Shown here piece after piece: positions 1 through 5,792 of a stretch of 12,889 nt of DNA. How positions within the stretch are numbered: the stretch's first letter is position 1; each line of letters begins with the position of its first letter. A program made the position numbers and the translations under genes. The notes below the pieces were generated by a model. It was not told where the DNA came from. It was given only the letters and a program-made list of their open reading frames with translations, and searched no databases. Origin of the DNA: Actinomycetales bacterium (GTDB lineage: Bacteria; Actinomycetota; Actinomycetes; Actinomycetales; Actinomycetaceae); the NCBI GenBank assembly GCA_022838965.1, contig JALHDK010000034.1, positions 1 to 12,889 on the forward strand. Reading direction: 5' to 3'.

Positions 1-1059
1 CGCCTCGGTCAGGTCGTCCACCGCGACCACCGAGAGTCCCGGAGGTTCGTGGCCCACCACCTCGCCGCAGTTCTCCGTCGGCACCAGGAACCACTCGGCG
101 CCGTCGCGCCGGGCGCCATGCATCTTCTGCCGCACGCCGCCAATCCCGCCGACGTCTCCGTCAACGCTCATCGTCCCGGTGCCGGCGATGACCCGGCCTC
201 CGGTGAGATTCCCCGGGGTCATGACATCGACCACCCCGAGGGCGAACATCAGCCCGGCGGAGGGTCCGCCGATCTTCTGGATGTCGAACCGCACGTCCAC
301 GGGCAGCTCGACATCGGCACTCACGTACACGCCGAGAACGGACCCGGGCCGGGTGTCGCCCTCCGGGCGCTGCGAGGTGGCGAACCTGACGGACCCCGGC
401 TCGCCGGCCCGCAGGAAGTCCACGTCGATGACCGTGTCGGGCGGGACCTGGCGCATGAAGTCGGTGAGGTCACGGAAGGTGACGAGGTCGACCCGCTCCC
501 CCGTGTCGACCCGCGTCACCGCCGTCAGCACGTCGTCGATCTGCAGCGCGCCCGCGGCCCGGGACCCGGGGATCGTCTCGGCGACCCGCAGGGTCATCGG
601 CACCTCCCAACCGAGCTCCTGCAGCGCGGCGGCGGCGGCGTTGGACTGTGAGGCCGCCATCTGCGCCTGCTGGAACTCGGACAGCTCCTCGGCGCCCACC
701 TCACCGAAGGCCTCCTCGCGAGGCATGACGGTGACATCGCCGCGGAGCCAACCCTCGATCACCTCGAAGGCGTTCACCGGGTTGTCCGGGCCACCGGTCA
801 CGGAGACCGTGGTGAGCCGCAACTGCCCTGCCGTCACCGGGTGGACGTCAGCCCCGCTGACCTCGATCAGCGGCGACCCGTCCGTCTCACCCAGCGTGTC
901 CACCGTGGGCCCGGGCCGCTGCACTGCATACGGGACCGGAAGGAGAAGCATCGCCGCCAGGGACGCAGCCAGCACGACCCCGGTGACGCTGATCACGCGG
1001 GCCGCGCGGTCCAGCGCCCCGAGGTCCGGCCATCCCGTCACCCACCCATTGTGCCCCAT
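1..1059 (-). CDS. ylbL: YlbL-type PDZ/Lon-like (S16) serine protease, membrane anchored; 3' end cut by window edge
   Basis: Read on the minus strand from ATG at 1059, the frame stays open for 353 codons to the window edge. Residues about 22-45 are one hydrophobic segment (uncleaved signal or anchor), so the rest should lie outside the membrane. A PDZ-like stretch lies at about 155-230 (RVAETIPGSRAAGALQ, then DDVLTAV). It is followed by a Lon/S16 protease domain: the GGPSAGLMFALG motif carries the likely nucleophile Ser267, and GGIGGVRQKMHGARRDGA carries the likely general base Lys312. The 45-residue Ser-Lys spacing is close to that of Lon. The family (B. subtilis YlbL, mycobacterial Rv3194c) is usually about 340-380 aa, so few residues are missing. 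The start is not firm: no good Shine-Dalgarno precedes ATG 1059, and an in-frame GTG lies at 1041. It is divergent from the DUF2342 gene, as in mycobacteria. Substrates are unknown. Confidence 0.93.
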   Translation of the reverse strand, partial: MGHNGWVTGWPDLGALDRAARVISVTGVVLAASLAAMLLLPVPYAVQRPGPTVDTLGETDGSPLIEVSGADVHPVTAGQLRLTTVSVTGGPDNPVNAFEVIEGWLRGDVTVMPREEAFGEVGAEELSEFQQAQMAASQSNAAAAALQELGWEVPMTLRVAETIPGSRAAGALQIDDVLTAVTRVDTGERVDLVTFRDLTDFMRQVPPDTVIDVDFLRAGEPGSVRFATSQRPEGDTRPGSVLGVYVSADVELPVDVRFDIQKIGGPSAGLMFALGVVDVMTPGNLTGGRVIAGTGTMSVDGDVGGIGGVRQKMHGARRDGAEWFLVPTENCGEVVGHEPPGLSVVAVDDLTEA

Positions 1060-1159
1060 CGTGTGGGACACCCCACGCCGGCGGACCCCTGATCACTCGA
1101 CGGCGGGGAACGAGTGCAGGCACTTCTTCGTTACGGTTGTGTCAACGGAAGGAAGGCCC
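1060..1159. promoter_or_regulatory. Divergent intergenic region between ylbL and the DUF2342 gene
   Basis: These 100 bases must hold promoters for both flanking genes. On the plus strand GGAAGGAAGG (1147-1156) is a clear ribosome binding site three bases before ATG 1160. TACGGT (1132-1137) fits the actinobacterial TANNNT -10 pattern, but no convincing -35 stands upstream. Two short inverted repeats are present: GTGGG-ACAC-CCCAC at 1063-1076, immediately upstream of the ylbL start, and GTTG-TGT-CAAC at 1136-1146, overlapping the candidate -10. Either could be an operator; neither matches a regulator I recognise. For ylbL I see no clear Shine-Dalgarno. Confidence 0.35.
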
Positions 1160-2503
1160 ATGGCGAACGAGTTCGATTCCTGGGAGGACGTGCTTCGCTC
1201 ACTCCTCGGCGAGGATGCGGCCCGACAGGCCATTGAGTCGATGCGCGCCGCGAGCATCGACCCGAGCGCCCTTGGCGAGGCGGCCGGGCTCCCGAGCGAC
1301 CGGCAGCAGCTGATGCGGATGATCAACCAGGTGCAGGCGCTGCTCGATTCGTCGGGGGAGGGACCCGTCAACTGGAAGCTGGCCCACGACGTCGCACGCC
1401 AGCAGGTGCACGCGGCGGGCGATCCGTCGCTCACCGCCGCCGAGGAGGCCCGCACACGCCAGTACCTGCAGATCGCCGACCTGTGGCTCGATCCGATCAC
1501 AACGCTCAACCCGAGCGGGGGTGAGCGGTTGGCGCTGTCACGGGCCGGGTGGGTCGAGCGCACCCTGGGCACATTCCAGCAGCTCGCAGAGCCGGTGGCA
1601 GCGTCGGTCGTCCAGGCGATCGTGTCCACGTTGATGTCGGAGAGTGGTCAGGTCGAAGGACTCGGACTGGCTGGACCCCAGGCCATCGGCCTGATGCGGA
1701 GGCTGGGAGGCGCCGCCTTCGGCATGCAGCTGGGAAGCGCCGTCGCGACCCTCGCCAGTGAGGCCTTCGGGTTCTCCGACATCGGGATCCCGCTCACCGG
1801 AGAGGGAGCGGTGTGCCTCGTCCCGCGGAACGTGGACGCCTTCAGCGACGGCCTCGACATTCCCGTGGCCGAGGTGAGCCAGTACCTCGCGGTCCGCGAG
1901 GTCGCCCATGCCCGGCTCTACGCCGGCGCGCCGTGGCTCCGCGGACACGTCCTGGGGATCGTTGATGCCTACGCCCGGGAGATTCGCATCGACACCGCCG
2001 CCATGGAGGAGGCGTTCCGCTCGATCGACCCCGCCGACCCGGACCAGCTCCGCGAGGCGATGAGTTCGGGTGTCTTCGCCCTGGACGTCACGGATGCCCA
2101 GCGCCTCGCGCTCGCGCGGCTCGAGACCGTCCTCGCGGTGATCGAGGGCTGGGTGGAGGAGGTCACCGGCGAGGCCACACGGGGGCAACTCGAGCACGTG
2201 GTCCCGCTCACCGAGCTCCTGCGGCGGCGCAGGGCTGCCGGCGGTCCCGCGGAGGAGACGTTCAAGAGCCTCGTGGGTCTCGAACTCAGGCCGAGACGGC
2301 TGCGTGATGCGGCCGTGCTCTGGGCGAACGTCACCAGAGCCCGTGGGGCGGAGGAACGGGACCGCCTGTGGTCCCACCCCGACCTCATGCCGTCGACGGC
2401 GGAACTTGACGACCCGGCGGGATTCGCCGCGAGCCGGGCCGCCACCGCCGATTTCGACGACGCGCTGGAGGCCCTGCTCCGCGGGGAGGACGACAGGGAC
2501 TGA
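1160..2503 (+). CDS. DUF2342 / zincin-like 'zinc-dependent metalloprotease' family protein with a degenerate HExxH
   Basis: A 447-residue protein. ATG 1160 was chosen because GGAAGGAAGG sits just upstream; the frame is open far upstream, but that is the antisense of ylbL. It resembles the actinobacterial DUF2342 proteins (Rv3195-like) usually annotated as putative hydrolase or zinc metalloprotease. The family traits seen are an N-terminal helical part with VNWKLAHDVARQ (70-81), a middle with MRRLGGAAFGMQLGSAVATL (179-198), and the region SQYLAVREVAHARLYAGAPWLRGH at 240-263. There the expected zinc-binding HExxH reads REVAH (246-250), so the first histidine is arginine. I believe this change is common in this branch, so catalysis is uncertain. 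There is no signal peptide or membrane segment, so it is probably cytoplasmic. It is followed after 56 bases by the ThiF-like gene and is divergent from ylbL. No molecular function is established. Confidence 0.88.
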   Translation: MANEFDSWEDVLRSLLGEDAARQAIESMRAASIDPSALGEAAGLPSDRQQLMRMINQVQALLDSSGEGPVNWKLAHDVARQQVHAAGDPSLTAAEEARTRQYLQIADLWLDPITTLNPSGGERLALSRAGWVERTLGTFQQLAEPVAASVVQAIVSTLMSESGQVEGLGLAGPQAIGLMRRLGGAAFGMQLGSAVATLASEAFGFSDIGIPLTGEGAVCLVPRNVDAFSDGLDIPVAEVSQYLAVREVAHARLYAGAPWLRGHVLGIVDAYAREIRIDTAAMEEAFRSIDPADPDQLREAMSSGVFALDVTDAQRLALARLETVLAVIEGWVEEVTGEATRGQLEHVVPLTELLRRRRAAGGPAEETFKSLVGLELRPRRLRDAAVLWANVTRARGAEERDRLWSHPDLMPSTAELDDPAGFAASRAATADFDDALEALLRGEDDRD

Positions 2504-2559
2504 GTCGCGGTATCCACAGGGTCGGCGCGACCTGAGCCTCCACCTGCCACGCTGGTCAC

Positions 2560-3354
2560 ATGCACTTGCGTGAACCCGTGCTGTGGCGGAAGCCCGGCGA
2601 GCTCCAGGTGGGGGCCGGTCCTGAGCGAACGGTGATTCTCCGCGGCCTGTCCGCGGCTGAGACCGACATCCTTCTGGATCTGCAGTGTCCCCGCACTCCG
2701 GCGTGGCTGCAGGGCGCGCTCGCCCGGCACGGGATCCCCGCAGACCGGTGGCAGGAGATCTGGGACGCCGCCCAGGCGGCACCGCCCACACCACCGGGAT
2801 TCTCGCCGCCACTCCTGGTCGCACTCCTCGATGCGCACGAGATCACACTGCAGGCGGGCATGGAGCTCGCCCGGGCGGGTGCCACGGTGGAGCGCGCCCG
2901 CCCCGGGGACCTCGAACGCACGCCCAGCCTCGCGATCCTCACCGACCATCACGTGAGCGACCCCCTGCGGACCGCACTGCTGCTCCGGCAGGACGTCCCC
3001 CACCTTCCCATCGTCGTGGACGGCGAGGGCGTGAGCGTGGGGCCCGTCGTGCTTCCGGGCATCACGGGGTGCTGCCAGTGCCTCGAGCGGGCACGTGCGG
3101 ACGAGGACGAGTGCTGGCCCGCCGTGGCCACGCAGCTTCGCTATGTGGCCGCGCCCCGGCCTGAACCCGTTCTCGTCCGCCTCGCCGCCCAGGTGGCGAC
3201 ATGGTTGGCGCGGAACCCGCTCGACGGCGTTCCCGGCGGGGGCGTGCGGATCACCCGGCGCGAACTGCTGCCGATCCCCCCGACGTCCTTCCATCCGGAG
3301 TGCGCCTGCAGCGGCGTCACGCCGCCTTTCGGGGGCGGCCCCGACCCCGTTTGA
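2560..3354 (+). CDS. Rv3196-like protein: degenerate ThiF/TOMM-cyclodehydratase relative with an RRE-like N-terminus
   Basis: A 264-residue protein. Residues 5-40 (PVLWRKPGELQVG, then RTVILRGL) resemble the N-terminal peptide-binding part of 'TOMM precursor leader peptide-binding' cyclodehydratase proteins. Residues 145-192 resemble their ThiF-like part: IVVDGEGVSVGPVVLPG followed by GCCQCLERARADEDECWPAV, echoing the GPCxRCLDLHRxDxDPAWP style. Conserved cysteines form C171-C172-x-C174 and, near the C-terminus, HPECAC (C248, C250), a likely structural zinc site. The GxGxxG ATP-binding loop and the catalytic residues of true E1/ThiF enzymes are not visible, so adenylation is doubtful. No Shine-Dalgarno stands before ATG 2560; translation may be coupled to the gene 56 bases upstream or start elsewhere. 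No YcaO, SagB-type oxidase or precursor peptide gene is nearby. The last 38 bases overlap the convergent whiB7 gene. In mycobacteria the equivalent gene also sits between DUF2342 and whiB7. Confidence 0.75.
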   Translation: MHLREPVLWRKPGELQVGAGPERTVILRGLSAAETDILLDLQCPRTPAWLQGALARHGIPADRWQEIWDAAQAAPPTPPGFSPPLLVALLDAHEITLQAGMELARAGATVERARPGDLERTPSLAILTDHHVSDPLRTALLLRQDVPHLPIVVDGEGVSVGPVVLPGITGCCQCLERARADEDECWPAVATQLRYVAAPRPEPVLVRLAAQVATWLARNPLDGVPGGGVRITRRELLPIPPTSFHPECACSGVTPPFGGGPDPV

Positions 3355-3568
3355 CGGGCACCATCACCCCCGCCACGAAGATCTGTCCTCCCCAGACGCC
3401 CCACGGTTCGGATCGTGCGACGGCGCCCGCCAGGCATGCCACGCGTTCGGGACACAGGGAGCAGAGCAGCTGTGCGCGCGCGGTGTCCTCGGGCCGCTCC
3501 GCGAACCACAGGTCGGGATCCTCGGTGTGACAGGGAAGGAGTGGGGAGGGGGTGTGACGGGAATGCAC
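3317..3568 (-). CDS. whiB7: WhiB7, Fe-S redox-responsive transcriptional activator of intrinsic antibiotic resistance
   Basis: An 83-residue protein from GTG 3568, chosen because AGGAG (3579-3575 on the minus strand) lies six bases upstream and the resulting length fits WhiB7 (about 80-125 aa). The frame also has an ATG at 3670, but that would cover the leader. The four cluster-binding cysteines are C13 (LPCHTEDPDLWF) and C36-x2-C39-x5-C45 (LCSLCPERVACL). EPWGVWGG (54-61) is the sigma-factor-facing turn, and KRGRGRPRK (73-81) is the AT-hook that marks WhiB7 among Wbl proteins. Known orthologues bind the primary sigma factor (region 4) and an AT-rich site just upstream of the -35, switching on resistance genes for ribosome-targeting drugs. 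It lies directly downstream of uvrD2, as in many actinobacteria. Its stop lies inside the convergent ThiF-like gene, so no terminator separates them. Confidence 0.95.
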   Translation of the reverse strand: MHSRHTPSPLLPCHTEDPDLWFAERPEDTARAQLLCSLCPERVACLAGAVARSEPWGVWGGQIFVAGVMVPVKRGRGRPRKAA

Positions 3569-3577
3569 GGAGGTCTC

Positions 3578-3608
3578 CTGGCCAGGGCGTCCCGGCCAGC
3601 AGCCGGGA
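3578..3608 (-). promoter_or_regulatory. whiB7 leader: two mutually exclusive hairpins between the uORF stop and the whiB7 start
   Basis: Hairpin A pairs 3602-3608 with 3590-3596 (7 bp, TCCCGGC/GCCGGGA on the minus strand, 5-base loop) and begins at the base right after the uORF stop codon. Hairpin B pairs 3594-3599 with 3578-3583 (CTGGCC/GGCCAG) and continues as GGG/CCC (3591-3593 with 3585-3587) across a one-base bulge and a 3-base loop. Both need 3590-3596, so they cannot coexist. Hairpin B takes in the first two bases of the whiB7 AGGAG, which would hinder initiation. No U-tract follows, so an intrinsic terminator is not evident; translational control is the simpler reading. Folding was judged by eye, without energy calculation. 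Confidence 0.6.
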
Positions 3609-3704
3609 TCAGGTTTCGCGGATGGCGTGCGCCCGGACGGGCGGGCGGAGGGGAGGCAGAGCGCTGCCACGCAGGCGCCCGGAACTCGCTGCGCTCAGGA
3701 ACAT
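3609..3704 (-). CDS. Leader peptide uORF upstream of whiB7 (31 aa)
   Basis: ATG 3704 on the minus strand is preceded by GGAGGAGGT, six bases upstream and close to a perfect anti-Shine-Dalgarno match, far stronger than most sites in this window. The 31-codon product begins MFLSAASSGRLRGSALPPLR and ends HAIRET, with its TGA 40 bases before the whiB7 GTG. It is basic and proline-containing, with no recognisable domain. Known whiB7/wblC genes have a uORF-containing leader through which ribosome-stalling antibiotics induce expression, and this fits that arrangement. Two small hairpins lie inside the uORF: GGCAG/CTGCC (3655-3668) and CGCCC/GGGCG (3630-3643). The same frame extends upstream to an ATG at 3749 that overlaps the uvrD2 stop (TGATG), giving a 46-residue form on transcripts reading through from uvrD2. 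Which form is used is unknown. Confidence 0.65.
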   Translation of the reverse strand: MFLSAASSGRLRGSALPPLRPPVRAHAIRET

Positions 3705-3738
3705 CCGTGCACCTCCTCCGGTAAGACCGACTCGGGCA

Positions 3739-3776
3739 ACCTTAGTCATCAGCCCTCGAGGGTGTCCAGACCTTTT
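3739..3776 (-). promoter_or_regulatory. Candidate whiB7 promoter with WhiB7-type AT-rich site, inside the uvrD2 3' end
   Basis: On the minus strand the order is AAAA (3776-3773), four bases, TGGACA as -35 (3768-3763), an 18-base spacer, then TAAGGT as -10 (3744-3739), which fits TANNNT. WhiB7-activated promoters are known to carry an AT-rich stretch just upstream of the -35, contacted by the AT-hook. This A-run stands out in GC-rich surroundings. Start of transcription would be near 3732, giving a leader of about 165 bases. The -35 and the A-run lie within the last codons of uvrD2. Inferred by eye only. Confidence 0.5.
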
Positions 3777-5773
3777 CCCCCGTTCTCGGCGACCCATGTC
3801 GCGATGATGTCCAGCAGCTGCGGACCGTACGACTCCATCTTGGTGGCGCCAATACCCCGCAGTCGGGCCAGCTGCCGCAGATCCGCAGGCTTCGCGTGGG
3901 TGAGGGCGGCGAGAGTCGTGTCATGGAGGATCGTGAAGGCCGGCCTGGAGGTCCGGGCGGCTTCGTCGGACCGCCACTGCCGGAGCCGCTCGAAGAGCGC
4001 ACGGTCGGCGGGGTCGATCTCGTCCTTCGCGGTGGACGCCGACCGCTCCCGGGGCGCACGCGTGTCCTCCTCCTCCGGCCAGATGCCCTCGAGGAACCGG
4101 GACTGCTTCCGCGCCGCCCGGCCTCCCGCGGTGCGGGCACGGGCGAAGGAGAGCTGGAGATGTTCACGCGCCCGCGTGATACCCACGTAGAGCAGCCGGC
4201 GCTCCTCGGCCAGTTGCTCGGCGGTGGTGGCCATGGAGATGGGGAGCAGTCCGTCCGAGAGCCCCACGAGGAAGACGGCGTCCCACTCCAGTCCCTTCGC
4301 TGCGTGGATGCTCGCGAGCGTCACCCCGTCCGCGACGGGAGCATGCTGCGCGGCCGCCCTCTCCTCGAGTTCCTCCCGCAGGTCGGCCAGGGAGGCGCCG
4401 CGGCGGGCATACAGCTCGTCGGCCACCTGGACGAGGGCGTTGAGCGAGTCCCAGCGCTCCCGGGCCGCTCCGCGGCCGCTCGGCGGTGCGGGCGCCCATC
4501 CCACGCTGGACAGCGCCGTACGCACCTGGTCGGGCAACGCCTCGGTGCTGTCCACCTTCGCGGCGGCGCGCAGGGCCACCATGGCGGCCTTCACCTCGGG
4601 GCGGGCGAAGAACCTCTCGCCGCCACGGACCTGGTAGCCGAGTCCGGCACCGCTCAGGGCGTCCTCGAAGGCCTCGGACTGCGAGTTCGTCCGATACAGC
4701 ACCGCGATCTCGCGGAGGGGCACCCCCCTCGACACCAGTTCCCGGATACGCGCGACGACGCCGGCGGCCTCCGCCACGTCGTCGTCGTAGACCGCGAACC
4801 GCACCGGCTCCGACGACGGACGTTGGGCCTGGAGGGCGACTGCGCCCGGGAGCATCCGCCCCGCCCGGGAGGTGAGGAGGCGATTCGCCAGGGCCACGAC
4901 CTGCGGGGTCGAACGGTAGTCGCGCCGGAGTGCGACCACCCGCGCGCGGGGATGCCGCTCCCGGAAGCCGGCCAGGTACTGGGGACTGGCGCCGGTGAAC
5001 GAATAGATGGTCTGGGACACGTCCCCGACCACGCAGAGGCTGTCACGCCCGCCGAGCCACAGCTCGAGGAGCCGCTGCTGCAGCGGGGACACATCCTGGT
5101 ACTCATCGACGACGAAATGCCGGTAGCGCCGTCTGACCTCTGCCGCGATGTCGTCCCTCTCGGCCAGGATTCCCACGGTGAGGAGCAGCACGTCCTCGAA
5201 GTCGATGACCGCACGCTCGCTCTTCACGTCCTCGTACGCCCGCATCAGTGCTGCGACGGTCGCCACCTCGTACCCGCCGGGCTCCGGGCGCCCCGCCGCC
5301 ACCGCCCGGCGCGGATAGTCCTCGCTGGTGACCATGCTGACCTTGGCCCACTCGATCTCCGCCGCGAGGTCACGCACCAGCACCTTGTCCGCGGAGAGCC
5401 CCAGGCGGGTGGCCGCCTCCGCCACCAGGGGGGCCTTGTGCTCCTGGATGCGGGGAAGGACGCCGCCCACTGCCTGGGGCCAGAAGTACCCGAGCTGCCG
5501 CAGTGCGGCGGAATGGAATGTCCGTGCCTGCGCCGCCGGTACCCCCAGGTCGCGAAGGCGTGACCGCATCTCCCCGGCGGCCCGGGCCGTGAACGTTACA
5601 GCGAGCAGCTCGTGGTGACCCCACGCGCCCGTCCGGATGCCATGGGCGATGCGGTGGGTGATGGCCCGGGTCTTGCCCGTGCCGGCTCCCGCGAGGACGC
5701 ACAGCGGGCCCTCCAGGCACGTGGCGACGACCCGCTGGTCGTCGTCGAGGGCAGAGAGCGCGTCGTCGATCAC
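3749..5773 (-). CDS. uvrD2: UvrD2-like superfamily 1 DNA helicase with C-terminal HRDC domain
   Basis: A 674-residue protein from GTG 5773, chosen because it starts 19 bases after the nudC stop and puts the conserved DDALSALDDDQRVV region at the N-terminus; the frame is open further upstream through nudC. Motifs in order: Walker A AGAGTGKT (28-35), motif Ia TFTARAAGEMR (60-70), DEYQD of motif II (223-227), GDVSQTIYSFTGA (250-262), RRDYRST (283-289), SIHAAKGLEWD (488-498) and YVGITRARE (529-537). An HRDC domain fills about 590-665. Mycobacterial UvrD2 is about 700 aa and unwinds DNA 3'-5', partnering Ku or single-stranded DNA in repair contexts. In M. tuberculosis a four-cysteine element links motor and HRDC. 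Here the only cysteines are C19, C25 and C247, so that element is absent. It follows nudC and precedes whiB7, whose promoter appears to lie in its 3' end. Confidence 0.93.
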   Translation of the reverse strand: MIDDALSALDDDQRVVATCLEGPLCVLAGAGTGKTRAITHRIAHGIRTGAWGHHELLAVTFTARAAGEMRSRLRDLGVPAAQARTFHSAALRQLGYFWPQAVGGVLPRIQEHKAPLVAEAATRLGLSADKVLVRDLAAEIEWAKVSMVTSEDYPRRAVAAGRPEPGGYEVATVAALMRAYEDVKSERAVIDFEDVLLLTVGILAERDDIAAEVRRRYRHFVVDEYQDVSPLQQRLLELWLGGRDSLCVVGDVSQTIYSFTGASPQYLAGFRERHPRARVVALRRDYRSTPQVVALANRLLTSRAGRMLPGAVALQAQRPSSEPVRFAVYDDDVAEAAGVVARIRELVSRGVPLREIAVLYRTNSQSEAFEDALSGAGLGYQVRGGERFFARPEVKAAMVALRAAAKVDSTEALPDQVRTALSSVGWAPAPPSGRGAARERWDSLNALVQVADELYARRGASLADLREELEERAAAQHAPVADGVTLASIHAAKGLEWDAVFLVGLSDGLLPISMATTAEQLAEERRLLYVGITRAREHLQLSFARARTAGGRAARKQSRFLEGIWPEEEDTRAPRERSASTAKDEIDPADRALFERLRQWRSDEAARTSRPAFTILHDTTLAALTHAKPADLRQLARLRGIGATKMESYGPQLLDIIATWVAENGGKGLDTLEG

Positions 5774-5792
5774 CCGCCCATTGTCCCCCGGC

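Noticed and set aside
179..1159. Long upstream extension of the DUF2342 reading frame over the first kilobase
   Set aside because: It is the shadow of the ylbL gene on the other strand; the strong ribosome site before ATG 1160 and homology set the start.
2510..2518. A DnaA-box-like sequence, GTATCCACA (8 of 9 to TTATCCACA), between the DUF2342 and ThiF-like genes
   Set aside because: It is a single box without a cluster, AT-rich unwinding region or dnaA/dnaN neighbours; chance is the better explanation.
1..3354. A RiPP (TOMM) biosynthetic cluster around the ThiF-like gene
   Set aside because: No YcaO, dehydrogenase, transporter or precursor peptide is visible, and the same gene sits in the same order in mycobacteria as a core gene.
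3625..3668. The small hairpins GGCAG/CTGCC and CGCCC/GGGCG within the uORF as independent terminators
   Set aside because: The stems are only 5 bp and no U-tract follows; they may add to the leader's folding but do not stand as terminators.
3317..3670. A longer WhiB7 start at ATG 3670 (117 residues)
   Set aside because: The extra 34 residues are unlike WhiB7 N-termini and run antisense through the hairpin leader and uORF; GTG 3568 has a well-placed AGGAG.
3896..5563. Long plus-strand open frames across uvrD2, nudC, mnmA and the ETF genes
   Set aside because: High GC leaves antisense frames open; they show low-complexity Arg/Gly/Pro/Ala composition and no domain, while the minus strand encodes intact known proteins.
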